Shown here piece after piece: positions 36,562-48,232 of a DNA stretch of 64,000 nucleotides (positions are counted from its first letter, which is position 1; each line of letters opens with the position of its first letter). The stretch lies in NCBI RefSeq assembly GCF_024464655.1, contig NZ_JANHAV010000002.1:124001-188000 (forward strand). Reading direction: 5' to 3'. Below the pieces are notes generated by a model. That model saw only the letters and a list, made by a program, of their open reading frames with translations. It was not told where the DNA came from and did not search any database. The DNA comes from Halobellus inordinatus (lineage in GTDB: Archaea; Halobacteriota; Halobacteria; Halobacteriales; Haloferacaceae). A program made the translations under genes and the position numbers.

Positions 36562-37758
36562 TTACAGCGGGACGGCCGCGAAGAGCGCGTACGACGCCGC
36601 GGCCGAGAGACTCGGCGTGAGGAGCCAAAAGAAGATCACGCGACCGGTCGTCCCCGGGTCGAACAGATCGGTGCCGCCGAGATCGCGTGCGGACTCTTCG
36701 CCCACTGGCGGGACTTCGTCGCTCGTTTCGGTCGTCAGCGCGTCGACGGACATCTCCGGCGCGGTGCCCCCGAGCGCTTCGCCGAGGGTCACCGTCCGCG
36801 TGGCGCGACCCCAGCCGAGGCCGACGATGCACATCGTCGCCGAGACGGCGAGACTCGCCGGAATGCCGAGATACGACAGCATCGCGATCAGCGACGCCGA
36901 CACCGTCTCGACGACGAGCGCGGCCAGGATCGGCAGTTCCGTGAGGTCGTTGCCGACGGTGTCGAGCGTCCGCCGTGCGATGGTGAACGCGCCGAGACCG
37001 ATCGCGCCGGCCGCGAGGAAGATGCCCTGATTGATCGACACCGCGCCGTTGCCGACGAGCGGGGCGACGGCGTTGGCGGCGTTCGACGCGCCCGCCGAGT
37101 AGGCCATATAACAGGCGATGACGACGACGAGGCCGACGCTGCCGAGTTCTCGGGGCGTCGTGTTCGGCCCGAGTCGGGGCCGCGGAAACCCGTCCTCGCG
37201 GTCGAGGACGACGATCGGGCCGGGAGAGCGGTCGAGTTTCAGTTTCGCGTCGAGGTAGGGGTAGACGTACCGGCCGATGACCGCACAGACCCAGAAGGCG
37301 ATCACCGGGGCGACGATCCACCACGAAATGATCTCGAGCATCACGGCTTCGTTCAGCGTTCCGGAGGCGACGCCGAGGCCGGCGATCGCGCCGACCGCCG
37401 TCATCGACGTCGACGCGGGGACGCCGAACGTGTTCGAGATGAGGAGCGCCAGGCCGACGAAAAAGAGGACGGCGACGCTGGCGGCGAGCGTGAACTCGCT
37501 TTGGGGGACGATGCGCCCGCCCATCGTCTCGATGACTTCGCGCCCGGCGGTCCACGCGCCGAGGAGCGCGAAGCCGGTCATCAGGATCGCCGCGCCCAGT
37601 TTCGAGACGAGGTCGCTCCCGACGGCGGGGCCGAACGCGACGCCCGTCGAGGAGCCGCCGATGTTGAAACCGACGAAGACAGCGACGAAGAGACCGACGG
37701 CGAGGAGTGTTTCGACCACGACGCGTGGTTTGCAGTACCGGCGGAAAAACGTCACCAT
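36562..37758 (-). CDS. Inorganic phosphate transporter, PiT family
   Basis: 398 residues, about ten membrane segments in two halves. The first half has FVGFNIGGSSTGVAFGPAVGS and the second has YSAGASNAANAVAPLVG; both are forms of the Pit signature (GANDVAN-like) in archaeal transporters. A charged loop separates the halves. Pit proteins are secondary symporters of phosphate with H+ or Na+, of lower affinity than Pst. No PhoU is visible next to it. The upstream promoter gap contains copy B of the 82-bp element. Confidence 0.93.
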   Translation of the reverse strand: MVTFFRRYCKPRVVVETLLAVGLFVAVFVGFNIGGSSTGVAFGPAVGSDLVSKLGAAILMTGFALLGAWTAGREVIETMGGRIVPQSEFTLAASVAVLFFVGLALLISNTFGVPASTSMTAVGAIAGLGVASGTLNEAVMLEIISWWIVAPVIAFWVCAVIGRYVYPYLDAKLKLDRSPGPIVVLDREDGFPRPRLGPNTTPRELGSVGLVVVIACYMAYSAGASNAANAVAPLVGNGAVSINQGIFLAAGAIGLGAFTIARRTLDTVGNDLTELPILAALVVETVSASLIAMLSYLGIPASLAVSATMCIVGLGWGRATRTVTLGEALGGTAPEMSVDALTTETSDEVPPVGEESARDLGGTDLFDPGTTGRVIFFWLLTPSLSAAASYALFAAVPL

Positions 37759-37830
37759 CGACGCCGAGAACGCCCGGCACGCCGCAGTAAGATCGGTCAG
37801 GCCGCTCGAGTGCGTCCGGGCACGACGCTC

Positions 37831-37912
37831 ATAATGATTACTCTCACTGTGTACCGGTGAGCGCCGGCAATCGAGGTGGCGCTCATCGGTAAGAGACGAG
37901 AGTAATCATTAT
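37831..37912. repeat. 82-bp palindromic repeat element, copy B
   Basis: Terminal arms ATAATGATTACTCTC (37831-37845) and GAGAGTAATCATTAT (37898-37912) are perfect complements. Inner stem TACCGGTGAGCGCC (37852-37865) pairs with GGCGCTCATCGGTA (37878-37891) with one mismatch. Offsets and flanking 6-mers equal those of copy A (28473-28554), while the stem bases differ yet still pair. The right edge shares its last base with the TGA stop codon (37914-37912) of the neighbouring sulfhydrylase gene. Confidence 0.87.
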
Positions 37913-39213
37913 CAGTTCGTCGCGGCGTCGATCGCCTGTTCGAGGTCGGCGATGATGTCGTCGACGTCCTCGATGCCGACCGAGAGGCGGACCATATCGG
38001 GCGTCACGCCCGCGGCGTTCTGTTCTTCTTCGGTGAGTTGTTGGTGCGTCGTCGAGGCGGGGTGGATCACGAGCGTCTTCGCGTCGCCGACGTTCGCGAC
38101 CAGGGAAGCGAGTTCGACGTTGTCGACAGTGTCGCGGGCGGCCTCGTAGCCCGCTTCGAGGCCGAAGGTGATCATCCCGCCGTAGCCGCCCTCTAAGTAC
38201 TCGGAGGCCTCCTCGTGCGTCTCGTGGCTCTCCAAGCCGGGGTAGTTGATCCACGAGACAGCGTCGTGGCCTTCTAAGAACTCCGCGACGGCCATCGCGT
38301 TCTCGCAGTGTCGCTCCATCCGCATCGGCAGCGACTCCAGTTTTTCGAGGGTGTTCCACGCGTCGAACGGCGACTGGGCGTTCCCGAGATCGCGCAGGCC
38401 GCGGGCGATGGCCGCGTACGTGAACGCGGCGTCGCCGAAGCGCTCGGCGAAGTTGACGCCGTGGTAGGCGGGGTTCGACGCGCCGATCTCGGGGTACTTC
38501 TCGGCGTGCTCGCTCCAGGGGAACGAGCCGCCGTCGACCAGAATCCCACCGATCGTCGTCCCTGCGCCGGTGAGCCACTTGGTCGTGGAGTTCCACACGA
38601 GGTCTGCGCCGTGTTCGATCGGGCGGCAGAGATACGGCGTCGCGAAGGTGTTGTCGACGAACAGCGGCACGTCGTGCTCGTGAGCGATGTCGGCGATGCG
38701 TTCGATGTCGGGCGTGACGAGCGCGGGGTTGCCGATCGTCTCTAAGTGGACGTACGCCGTGTCCTCGTCGATTGCCTCCTCGTACGCCTCGTAATCGAGC
38801 GTGTCGACGAACTTCGTCGTGATCCCGCGTCGCTCGACGGTATGCGTGAAGTAGGTGTAGGTGCCGCCGTACAGCGACGCCGCCGTGACGATGTTGTCGC
38901 CGGCGCTGGCGAGCAGGAAGGTCGCGAGGTCGAGTGCGGCCATCCCGGACGCCGTCGCTGCCGCACCGACGCCGCCTTCGAGCGAGGCGAGGCGCTCCTG
39001 CAACATTCCGACCGTCGGGTTCATCAGCCGGCTGTAAATGAAGCCCTCCTTCTCTAAGGCGAACTGGCCGGCAGCGTCTTCGGCGTCCTCGAAGACGTAG
39101 GAACTCGTCTGATAGATCGGCGGTGCGCGTGAGCCAGTCGTCGGGTCGGGTTCCTGTCCCGCGTGGAGGCTCCGCGTCCCGAATCCGAGTGGTGTGTCGT
39201 CGTCGTCAGCCAT
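37912..39213 (-). CDS. O-acetylhomoserine aminocarboxypropyltransferase (sulfhydrylase)
   Basis: PLP-dependent enzyme (Cys/Met metabolism family) making homocysteine from O-acetylhomoserine and sulfide. 433 residues. The opening [32 protein letters not shown] is family-typical, the PLP lysine is in NSTTKWLTGAGTTIGG, and PFDAWNTLEKLESLPMRMERHCENA follows. It is a close paralogue of the gene at 41734, but in a different operon and without the metX neighbour. Its stop codon touches the 82-bp element. Confidence 0.93.
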   Translation of the reverse strand: MADDDDTPLGFGTRSLHAGQEPDPTTGSRAPPIYQTSSYVFEDAEDAAGQFALEKEGFIYSRLMNPTVGMLQERLASLEGGVGAAATASGMAALDLATFLLASAGDNIVTAASLYGGTYTYFTHTVERRGITTKFVDTLDYEAYEEAIDEDTAYVHLETIGNPALVTPDIERIADIAHEHDVPLFVDNTFATPYLCRPIEHGADLVWNSTTKWLTGAGTTIGGILVDGGSFPWSEHAEKYPEIGASNPAYHGVNFAERFGDAAFTYAAIARGLRDLGNAQSPFDAWNTLEKLESLPMRMERHCENAMAVAEFLEGHDAVSWINYPGLESHETHEEASEYLEGGYGGMITFGLEAGYEAARDTVDNVELASLVANVGDAKTLVIHPASTTHQQLTEEEQNAAGVTPDMVRLSVGIEDVDDIIADLEQAIDAATN

Positions 39214-39472
39214 AGCGCACCCTTCTCGGAGCGGGGGCCTAACGGACGTGGCGCGTGCAATTTCCGCCGGTATCTGCGACGAGCGCTTCTGTCGCGCGGA
39301 TTTATTTCGTCAGCTAACCGACTGACAATTGTGGAATATGAACCATTCTGGATGGCGACCTGTCGCTGGCCAAGTTACGGAATAGCGCCACCTCCGTGAT
39401 CCGCCCCGTCATCCTATGGACGTCTACGGTCATCGAAACGGTATTGTAACGGTGCAGAATATGAGGTTAGAG

Positions 39473-40051
39473 ATGACAGACGAGACCGAAGATACGCCGG
39501 GAAGATTCACGAAAAAGCGATTCACGCCGCGTTCTCTCCTGACTGGTACTGCAAAATCCGTGCACAACCTTCCGGATCTGGTGCGCGCAAAACGAGCAGA
39601 CAGAGTCAGCGACCAGTTCGCAGAGAAGATTATGCTCGCGGTCACTGCCGTCAACGAGTGCCAGTACTGCACTCGCTACCACACCGACCTCGCTCAGGAG
39701 ACGGGCGTCGATCAAGCGACCATCGACCGAATCCTCGAAAACGACGTCGACGGGGCTGTCGACGACGAGGAACGGACCGCGCTCCTGTTCGCACAGGCGT
39801 ACGCCGAGGCCGACGAGGATCCGAATCCGGACGCAGTCGCCGAGCTACGCGAAACCTACGGACCCGAGACGGCCGCCGACGTGCTGGCGTTCGTTCGCGC
39901 GATCTACTTCGGCAATCTGCTCGGAAACTCCTACGACGCGCTCAAATTCGGCATCCGACGACGGACGCGTCGCGCTCGTCGCTGTCTCCGCCGCGGGGCC
40001 GAGAGCGCACAGCGAGCGGTCGAGCGCCTGCGAGAGCGCTGTCCGGTCTGA
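39473..40051 (+). CDS. Carboxymuconolactone decarboxylase / AhpD-family protein
   Basis: 192 residues from ATG 39473 (MTDETEDTPGRF); an ATG at 39461 is an alternative. The AhpD-type active motif NECQYCTRYHTDLA has the redox CxxC pair plus the downstream His. Likely a peroxidase- or disulfide-type thiol protein. The C-terminal tail is Arg-rich (RRRTRRARRCLRRG). No ahpC is present beside it. Confidence 0.88.
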   Translation: MTDETEDTPGRFTKKRFTPRSLLTGTAKSVHNLPDLVRAKRADRVSDQFAEKIMLAVTAVNECQYCTRYHTDLAQETGVDQATIDRILENDVDGAVDDEERTALLFAQAYAEADEDPNPDAVAELRETYGPETAADVLAFVRAIYFGNLLGNSYDALKFGIRRRTRRARRCLRRGAESAQRAVERLRERCPV

Positions 40052-40079
40052 ATCGCAGGGGCACCTGCTCCGGATGGCC

Positions 40080-40463
40080 TCACGCCGCTGCACCACTTCC
40101 GACCGACGACCCCACGAGCAGAAGTACCAGCGCCACGAGCCCGACGCCGAGCACGCTCTGTGTCGAATTCGTCCCGACGGCGAGTAGGGCGACGGCAGCG
40201 ACGAGGACGACTCCGCCGACGCTGACCGCGAGCGCACGGCCGCGATCGACGAGCACAGCGAGTCCGGCGAGGACGAAGGCGACGCCGGCGACTCCCCCGG
40301 CGACGACGACGTTCAGGACCGCGCCGCGAGCGAGCAGCGCGATGCCGGGCGCGCCCGCGGTCGGCACGAAGAAGCCGCCCAGGACGAGGACGCCGCCGAC
40401 AACGGCGACGGAGAGGCCAGCGAGGCGTGCGAGGAGATCTGCCGGAGACATACCGTCGGACAC
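40080..40463 (-). CDS. Four-helix membrane protein
   Basis: 127 residues, four hydrophobic segments (about 15-32, 42-60, 66-100, 103-122) rich in Val/Ala/Gly. Starts MSDGMSPADLLARLAG. No family recognised. Ends against the AhpD-like gene (convergent). Confidence 0.6.
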   Translation of the reverse strand: MSDGMSPADLLARLAGLSVAVVGGVLVLGGFFVPTAGAPGIALLARGAVLNVVVAGGVAGVAFVLAGLAVLVDRGRALAVSVGGVVLVAAVALLAVGTNSTQSVLGVGLVALVLLLVGSSVGSGAAA

Positions 40464-40531
40464 AGCGCGCAGCGAAAAGTGCGTTCGGGTTCAGCGGGAC
40501 CGTCCGGTCGGCCCGCTGGGGCGGCGCGGAC

Positions 40532-41737
40532 TCACCGACTGAACAGCGACGCGTGAACGGGCGCGAAGTCGCCGCCGGTGTTGGGTTCGGCTTCGACGGT
40601 GTCGTGGACGGAGCGCCCGTTGACGCCCTCCGCGAGGAAATCGCGGAGCGGTGGCCCGACCTTCTCGGGTTCGACGAGGAACGCGTCGTGGCCGTGGTCG
40701 GAGTCGATGACGTGGTGCGACACCGGCACGCCCGTCTCGCGGAACGCCTCGGCGACGGTCTCCGATTGCTCGGTGGTGAAGTGCCAATCGCCCGTGAACG
40801 AGAGCAACAGCGCCTCGCCCTCGAAGGCGGCAAGCGCGCGCGAGTCGTTCTCGTAGCCCTCCGAGAGGTCGTAGTCGTCCATCGCCCGCGTGAGATACAG
40901 ATAGGAGTTGGCGTCGAAGCGGTCGACGAACTTCTCGGCCTGGTAGTCGAGGTAGGACTCCACGTCGCGGTAGGGGAAGAACGCCGCGGCGGGGTCGGCG
41001 GGGAAGGAGTCCCGGCGCGCGTCGCGGCCGGCGGCGCGCCGCCCGAACTTCTGCTCCATCGACGACTTCGAGAGGTACATCACGTGGCCGATCTGGCGGG
41101 CGAGCGCGAGGCCGTCGGTCGGCTGTTCGTCGTTTCCGTAGTAGTCGCCGCCGTTCCAGTGCGGATCGGTCGTGATCGCCCGGCGCGCGATGGCGTCGAG
41201 CGCGAGACACTGCGCGTCGAGGCGTGCCGCTGCGGCGACGGAAACGACGTACCGGGCGTCGTCGGGGTAGCGCTTCGCCCAGTCGAGGGCGTTCATCCCG
41301 CCGACGCTCCCGCCGACGACCGCGTGCAGGCGGCCGACGCCGAGCTCGTCGAGCAGTAGGCGCTGCGAGCGCGTCCAGTCGCCGATCGTGACCGGCGGGA
41401 AGTCGGTGCCGTACACCTCGCCCTCGGGATCGGTCGATGCGGGGCCGGAGGTGCCGTAGCACGAGCCGGGGATGTTCGCCGAGACGACGTAGTACTCGTT
41501 GGTGTCGATCGCCTTGCCGGGGCCGACGATGTCGTTCCACCACGCGCGAGCCTGGCCCGCGGTCTCGGAGCCGTAGCCGGCGACGTTCTGGCTGCCGGTG
41601 AGGGCGTGACAGACGAGCACCGCGTTGTCACCGTCGAACTCGCCGTAGGTCTCGTAGGCGACTTCGAGGTTCTCGATCTCGTCGCCGGAGGCGAAGTCGA
41701 ACCGCCCGAGGTCGACGGTTCCGCTGTCTGTTTTCAT
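40532..41737 (-). CDS. metX: Homoserine O-acetyltransferase
   Basis: Acetylates homoserine for direct sulfhydrylation to homocysteine. 401 residues, alpha/beta-hydrolase fold. Nucleophile Ser in the elbow [12 protein letters not shown], the acid Asp and His in [13 protein letters not shown], and the substrate loop [14 protein letters not shown]. The start ATG (41737) overlaps the TGA of the upstream sulfhydrylase (41736-41734), so the two are translationally coupled: metX makes the substrate of the upstream enzyme. Confidence 0.95.
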   Translation of the reverse strand: MKTDSGTVDLGRFDFASGDEIENLEVAYETYGEFDGDNAVLVCHALTGSQNVAGYGSETAGQARAWWNDIVGPGKAIDTNEYYVVSANIPGSCYGTSGPASTDPEGEVYGTDFPPVTIGDWTRSQRLLLDELGVGRLHAVVGGSVGGMNALDWAKRYPDDARYVVSVAAAARLDAQCLALDAIARRAITTDPHWNGGDYYGNDEQPTDGLALARQIGHVMYLSKSSMEQKFGRRAAGRDARRDSFPADPAAAFFPYRDVESYLDYQAEKFVDRFDANSYLYLTRAMDDYDLSEGYENDSRALAAFEGEALLLSFTGDWHFTTEQSETVAEAFRETGVPVSHHVIDSDHGHDAFLVEPEKVGPPLRDFLAEGVNGRSVHDTVEAEPNTGGDFAPVHASLFSR

Positions 41738-43071
41738 CGTGTTTCCTCCCCCTCGGAGTCCGAGGCCGAAACGCCTTGCGTTGCGGCGCGGATCGCCCGG
41801 TCCAGGTCGGCGATGACGTCGGCGGCGTCTTCGATGCCGACCGAGAGGCGGACCATCTCGGGGCTGAGCCCCGCCGCGCGCTGTTCTTCCTCACTCAACT
41901 GTGCGTGCGTCGTCGAGGCGGGGTGAATCACGAGCGTCTTCGCGTCACCGATGTTCGCGAGGAACGACGCGAGGTCGACCTCCTCGCAGGTCCGCTTGGC
42001 CGCCTCGAAGCCACCTTCGAGGCCGAAGGTGACCATTCCGCCGTACTCGAACTCGCTGTCGCCGTTCTCCTCGGAGCCCAGATACCGGGTCGCGTTCTCG
42101 TGGGTCGGGTGTTCCTCGAACCCCGGATACGACACCCACGCGACGTCCGCGTGTTCGCGGAGGAAGGTCGCGACCTCGCGGGCGTTCTCACAGTGGCGCT
42201 GCATTCGCAGCGGGAGCGTCTCCAGCCCCTGGATCGTCTGCCAGGCGTCGAAGGGCGACTGCTGATTCCCGAGCGTCCGGAGCGCCCGCTGGCGGGTGGC
42301 GTTGGCGAACGCGGCCTCACCGTAGCGCTCGACGAAGTCGATTCCGAACGCCGGATTGGGTCCAGAAAGCTCGTCGTAATCGGCGTGTTCCCACGGGAAG
42401 GTGCCGCCGTCGACGAGGACGCCGCCGACGGTCGTCCCCGAGCCGTGGAGCCACTTCGTCGTCGACTCCCAGACGATGTCCGCGCCGTGTTCGAGCGGCC
42501 GACAGAGATACGGCGTCGCGAAGGTGTTGTCGACGACGAGCGGCGCGGCCGCTTCGTGGGCAATGTCTGCGAGGCGCTCGAAGTCGGGCGTCTTCAGCGA
42601 GGGGTTCGCGATGGTCTCGACGTGGACGAACGCGGTATCCTCGTCGATCCGGTCTGCGAAGGCGTCGTAGTCGAGGGTGTCCACGACCCGGATGTCGACG
42701 CCGCGGCGCGTCGCCATCTTCGTCAGATAGGTCGCCGTCCCGCCGTACATATCCGCGCTCGCGACGACGTTGTCGCCGGCGTTGGCGAGCATACTGGTGA
42801 TCGAATCGAGCGCAGCCATTCCCGAAGCGGTCGCGACCGCGGCGACACCGCCTTCGAGGGCAGCGAGTCGCTCTTCGAGGATCCGCGTCGTCGGATTCGA
42901 GATCCGCGAGTAGACGTCGCCGTCGACCGAAAGCGCGTAGAGGTCGGCGGCGTGGTCGGCGTCCTCGAAGGCGTAGGAGGTCGTCTGATAGAGCGGCGGT
43001 GCGCGAGCGCCCGTCGCCTCGTCCGACTCCTGACCGGCGTGTAGACTCCGGGTGTGGAACCCATCGACCAT
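41734..43071 (-). CDS. O-acetylhomoserine aminocarboxypropyltransferase (sulfhydrylase), metX partner
   Basis: PLP enzyme, 445 residues from ATG 43071 ([15 protein letters not shown]); two further in-frame ATGs just upstream are possible. PLP-binding [42 protein letters not shown]. It is paralogous to the gene at 37912 with many shared blocks, but has a distinctive insertion [14 protein letters not shown]. First gene of the sulfhydrylase-metX unit, with a palindrome at its promoter. Confidence 0.93.
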   Translation of the reverse strand: MVDGFHTRSLHAGQESDEATGARAPPLYQTTSYAFEDADHAADLYALSVDGDVYSRISNPTTRILEERLAALEGGVAAVATASGMAALDSITSMLANAGDNVVASADMYGGTATYLTKMATRRGVDIRVVDTLDYDAFADRIDEDTAFVHVETIANPSLKTPDFERLADIAHEAAAPLVVDNTFATPYLCRPLEHGADIVWESTTKWLHGSGTTVGGVLVDGGTFPWEHADYDELSGPNPAFGIDFVERYGEAAFANATRQRALRTLGNQQSPFDAWQTIQGLETLPLRMQRHCENAREVATFLREHADVAWVSYPGFEEHPTHENATRYLGSEENGDSEFEYGGMVTFGLEGGFEAAKRTCEEVDLASFLANIGDAKTLVIHPASTTHAQLSEEEQRAAGLSPEMVRLSVGIEDAADVIADLDRAIRAATQGVSASDSEGEETR

Positions 43072-43086
43072 ACTATGTGTAGTATG
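43069..43086. promoter_or_regulatory. Operator-like palindrome at the start of the sulfhydrylase-metX operon
   Basis: CATACT-ATGTGT-AGTATG, perfect 6-bp arms. On the minus strand the TATA-like TTATAAG (centre 43105) lies ~20 bp upstream, so the predicted transcription start (about 43080) is inside the palindrome. A repressor bound there would block the start codon region. Methionine or sulfur control is inference. Confidence 0.55.
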
Positions 43087-43165
43087 CATATTCCCACACA
43101 AACTTATAACCAGCGGTTACGGGACACGGGTCCCAGTTGTGGGGCCGGTGCGACGAAGCACCTAA

Positions 43166-45325
<2,160 letters not shown>

Positions 45326-45362
45326 CCGGCCAATCTGGCTCGGCGTGACCGAGCAGCGGTCC

Positions 45363-46280
45363 TCAGAGGTCCTCGCGCTCGAACGCCCAGTAGCCGACGG
45401 CGGCCGGCACGGCGATCCACGCGAGCAAGAGCAGAAAGAGGAACCAATCTGTGAAGTAGAACGGCATCGACTCCTGCAGGGTCGATCCGAGGACCGCTCG
45501 CTCCCCGAGCGTGGTGCTGAGAAGCCGCGCTCGCGCCGGCTCGTAGTACAGCCCGGCCGCGAGCGTCTCGTAGACCTTCAGCGGGTTCACGTACTTCAGG
45601 AACACGCCAAGCTTGACGCGGGTGAGCTCTCCGACGCTCATCCCGACCTGCTCTGCAGTGTAGTTCAGGAGCTTCGGGATCCCCTCCGCGATCGATCCCC
45701 AGAGGACGGCGAAGACGAAGTACAGCCCCATCGTCGCGAGCGTCGCCTCGCGGTTCGAATCCGCGAGCGCGGAGAGACTCAGTCCGATCGAGACGAAGGC
45801 GACGCCGAGAATCGCCGTGAGAGCGACCTGCGGCGCGAACGCGCCGAGCTGCAGTCGCGTCCCGGTCGCGACGAGGGCTACGAACGTCGCGAGGAACCCG
45901 ACGAGCAGCGCGGCCACGATGACTGTCGACCGGCCGAGAAGCTTCCCGACGACGACGTCGAGACGCGAGTTCGGCAGCGACAGCAGGAGCTTGATCGATC
46001 CTGTCTCGCGTTCCTCGGTGATCGAGCCGTACGACGTCGAGAGCGCGATGAAGCCGAGCACGAGCGCGAGTAGCGCCGGGAACGAGAAGCTGAACACGCC
46101 GAGGTTCGCGAAGAACCCGAAGAGGTTCGATACCTGTCGGTTCGCCGGCGGGAGCAGGACACCGAAGAACAGTGCGCTGGCTCCGCCGAGGAACAGCGCG
46201 AAAAACAGCGTCGAGCCGTGGAGCCACCGCGAGCGGATCGCGTCGCGGAACTCCTTGCGGGCGACGGCCTGCCAGCTCAT
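45363..46280 (-). CDS. ABC-2 type exporter permease
   Basis: 305 residues with about six helices: long N-terminal one, then QVSNLFGFFANLGVFSFSFPALLAL, a middle group and a last hydrophobic segment near YFTDWFLFLLLLAW. ALSTSYGSITEERETGSIKLLLSLP is typical of ABC-2 permeases (NosY-like) after the second helix. Pairs with the ATPase gene, whose stop overlaps this start by 4 bp. Substrate unknown. Confidence 0.9.
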   Translation of the reverse strand: MSWQAVARKEFRDAIRSRWLHGSTLFFALFLGGASALFFGVLLPPANRQVSNLFGFFANLGVFSFSFPALLALVLGFIALSTSYGSITEERETGSIKLLLSLPNSRLDVVVGKLLGRSTVIVAALLVGFLATFVALVATGTRLQLGAFAPQVALTAILGVAFVSIGLSLSALADSNREATLATMGLYFVFAVLWGSIAEGIPKLLNYTAEQVGMSVGELTRVKLGVFLKYVNPLKVYETLAAGLYYEPARARLLSTTLGERAVLGSTLQESMPFYFTDWFLFLLLLAWIAVPAAVGYWAFEREDL

Positions 46281-47269
46281 TGTCGCACCTCCACGTCGTC
46301 GGCGGCCGACTCGGGCGATCCACTGTCAGTCGTCTCGACGGCGTCGGCCTCGGCAACGCCTCCACCCTCGGTGTACGCGAGGAACAGGTCTTCGAGGGAC
46401 GCCTCCTCGGTCGTGAAGTCGGTGACGGCGACGCCGCGGTCTTCTAGCTCTGTGACGACTCGGGTCTTTGCGTCGCTGTCGCAGGCGACCCGAAGTGAAC
46501 CGTCGCCGTCGCGGTCGACGCTCTGGACTCCGTCGAGGTTGCCGACGGCAGCCAGCACCTCGTCGCCGACCGGGTCGCCGACGGAGACAGAGAGCGTGGC
46601 GTCGGCGTCGGTCGCCTCCCGGAGGCCGTCGATGGAGTCGACGGCGACGAGTTCGCCGTCGCGGAGGATCCCGACCCGGTCACAGACGGCCTCGACCTGT
46701 TCGAGGATGTGGCTGGAGAAGAAGACGGTCGTGCCTCGGTCGGCCTCCTCGAGTACGATCTCGCGCATCTCCTTCGCGCCGGCCGGGTCGAGCCCCGAGG
46801 ACGGTTCGTCGAGGACCAGGAGGTCGGGGTCGCCGACGAGCGCCATCGCGAGCGCGAGGCGCTGGCGCATCCCCTTCGAGTACCCTCCGGCCTGTCTGTC
46901 CGCGGCGTCGGCGAGCCCGACGCGCTCTAATACGGCGTCGGGGTCGTCGTCGACCTCCTTGGAGTCGATCGCGAATTCGACGTGGGCACGGCCGGTCAGC
47001 CGATCGTAGACGTCGAATCCCTCCGGGAGGACGCCGGTTCGCTCGCGGACGGCGACGCTCTCCGCACGGGCGTCGTGACCGAGTACGGTCACAGCCCCCG
47101 TGGTGGGGCGGACGAAATCGAGGAGGACGTTGATCGTCGTCGACTTCCCCGCGCCGTTCGGGCCGAGAAAGCCGAACACCTCCCCCTCTTCGACAGTCAA
47201 CGAGAGGTCCGAGACGGCGGTGACGTCCTCGAACCGCTTTGTCAACCCGTCGAGTTCGATGGCGGCCAT
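46277..47269 (-). CDS. ABC exporter ATPase
   Basis: 330 residues. Walker A GPNGAGKSTTI, Q-loop GVLPEGFDV, signature YSKGMRQRLALAMAL, Walker B LLVLDEPSSGLDPAG, and H-loop FFSSHILEQVEAVCDR. The C-terminal extension (about 220-330) is typical of CcmA/NatA-type exporters. It would energise the permease encoded 4 bp overlapping downstream. Substrate unknown; no neighbour gives a hint. Confidence 0.93.
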   Translation of the reverse strand: MAAIELDGLTKRFEDVTAVSDLSLTVEEGEVFGFLGPNGAGKSTTINVLLDFVRPTTGAVTVLGHDARAESVAVRERTGVLPEGFDVYDRLTGRAHVEFAIDSKEVDDDPDAVLERVGLADAADRQAGGYSKGMRQRLALAMALVGDPDLLVLDEPSSGLDPAGAKEMREIVLEEADRGTTVFFSSHILEQVEAVCDRVGILRDGELVAVDSIDGLREATDADATLSVSVGDPVGDEVLAAVGNLDGVQSVDRDGDGSLRVACDSDAKTRVVTELEDRGVAVTDFTTEEASLEDLFLAYTEGGGVAEADAVETTDSGSPESAADDVEVRQ

Positions 47270-47377
47270 AGGCGAGGGTTGTCAGGTCCGTGCATAAAGC
47301 GTTTGGTGGCAGAATCAGCTCTGAGATTCGTTCAGGACGAGGCTCGCCGTGTCTGCGTCGCGTTCTCTTCGGATGGA

Positions 47378-47668
47378 CTACACTTCGTCGTCGGGCTCGT
47401 GCTGTTCACGCATCCGTTCGACTTCCGCAGCGTAGCGCTCTCGGACTTCGTCGTCGACCGGTTCGAGGTCGTCACGGTCGACGTCCACGGCGGCCGTCGT
47501 CCCGACCCCGCGCTGTCGCATAATCGTCGTCGACACCTGCTTTCGACGGAGCTGTGACCCGTCCGGCGTCGCGTACACCATATCGACGAGTCCGCGGTCG
47601 GTGTACGTCCGTTCGACGAGCCAGCAGCGAACCGTGTTGTCGTCGGTGGAATCGTCGCCGTCGTCCAT
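47378..47668 (-). CDS. Small uncharacterised haloarchaeal protein
   Basis: 96 residues from ATG 47668 ([12 protein letters not shown]). Body has [23 protein letters not shown] and [20 protein letters not shown], then an acidic helix end. No known family recalled with certainty. Divergent from the membrane-protein gene at 47767. Confidence 0.65.
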   Translation of the reverse strand: MDDGDDSTDDNTVRCWLVERTYTDRGLVDMVYATPDGSQLRRKQVSTTIMRQRGVGTTAAVDVDRDDLEPVDDEVRERYAAEVERMREQHEPDDEV

Positions 47669-47766
47669 ACTCCGAGGATCGGCGAGGAGCGGTTTGTAGC
47701 TACCGCCTCGGTGGCTCGACGGCTGCGCGGTCAACTTTCTTACTGTCGTTCGGCGTATCTCCCACT

Positions 47767-48162
47767 ATGCCCTCCACACGACCCGCCGCCGTTTATCGGT
47801 GGCTCACCGCACAGCGACAGCTCACGATATTCACGGCGATCGCGATCGCGCTCCCCACGGCCTACGCGTTCCAGTCGCGCGTCGGAACGGATGCAGGCGG
47901 CTTCCTGCTCTTGCTGCTCCTCGGTGTCGGCGTGCCGACGGCGTACGACGAGTACTGGCCGCCCTACGATCGGGCGTGGCAGGCGGTCCTCTGGACCGTC
48001 CTCGTGGGAGCGGTGGCAGCAGCAGAGTTCACGGCGTTCTATCTCATCGGGACGGACATTCTGGAGCTTGCTCCCCGTTCGAGCACCGCCGGCGCGTTCC
48101 TCCTCACGAGTCTCCAAAACCTCGCGTTCCTCACTGTCCGCCGCCGAGCAGCGCAACCGTAA
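47767..48162 (+). CDS. Four-helix membrane protein
   Basis: 131 residues with hydrophobic segments at about 19-36, 43-58, 70-90 and 102-122. Starts [18 protein letters not shown]. Upstream in-frame sequence is unlikely to be coding. No function recognised. Precedes uvrC by 70 bp. Confidence 0.65.
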   Translation: MPSTRPAAVYRWLTAQRQLTIFTAIAIALPTAYAFQSRVGTDAGGFLLLLLLGVGVPTAYDEYWPPYDRAWQAVLWTVLVGAVAAAEFTAFYLIGTDILELAPRSSTAGAFLLTSLQNLAFLTVRRRAAQP

Positions 48163-48232
48163 CTGTCTCAGGTCACATCGCCACCCGCGGATCACGTCAC
48201 TCTCAAGCCTATTCGCCCGCTACATCGACTCG

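Noticed and set aside
36457-37860. A 467-codon plus-strand frame opposite the Pit transporter
   Set aside because: Antisense shadow of a well-supported transporter, with repetitive Arg/Asp/Gly composition; it even runs into the 82-bp element.
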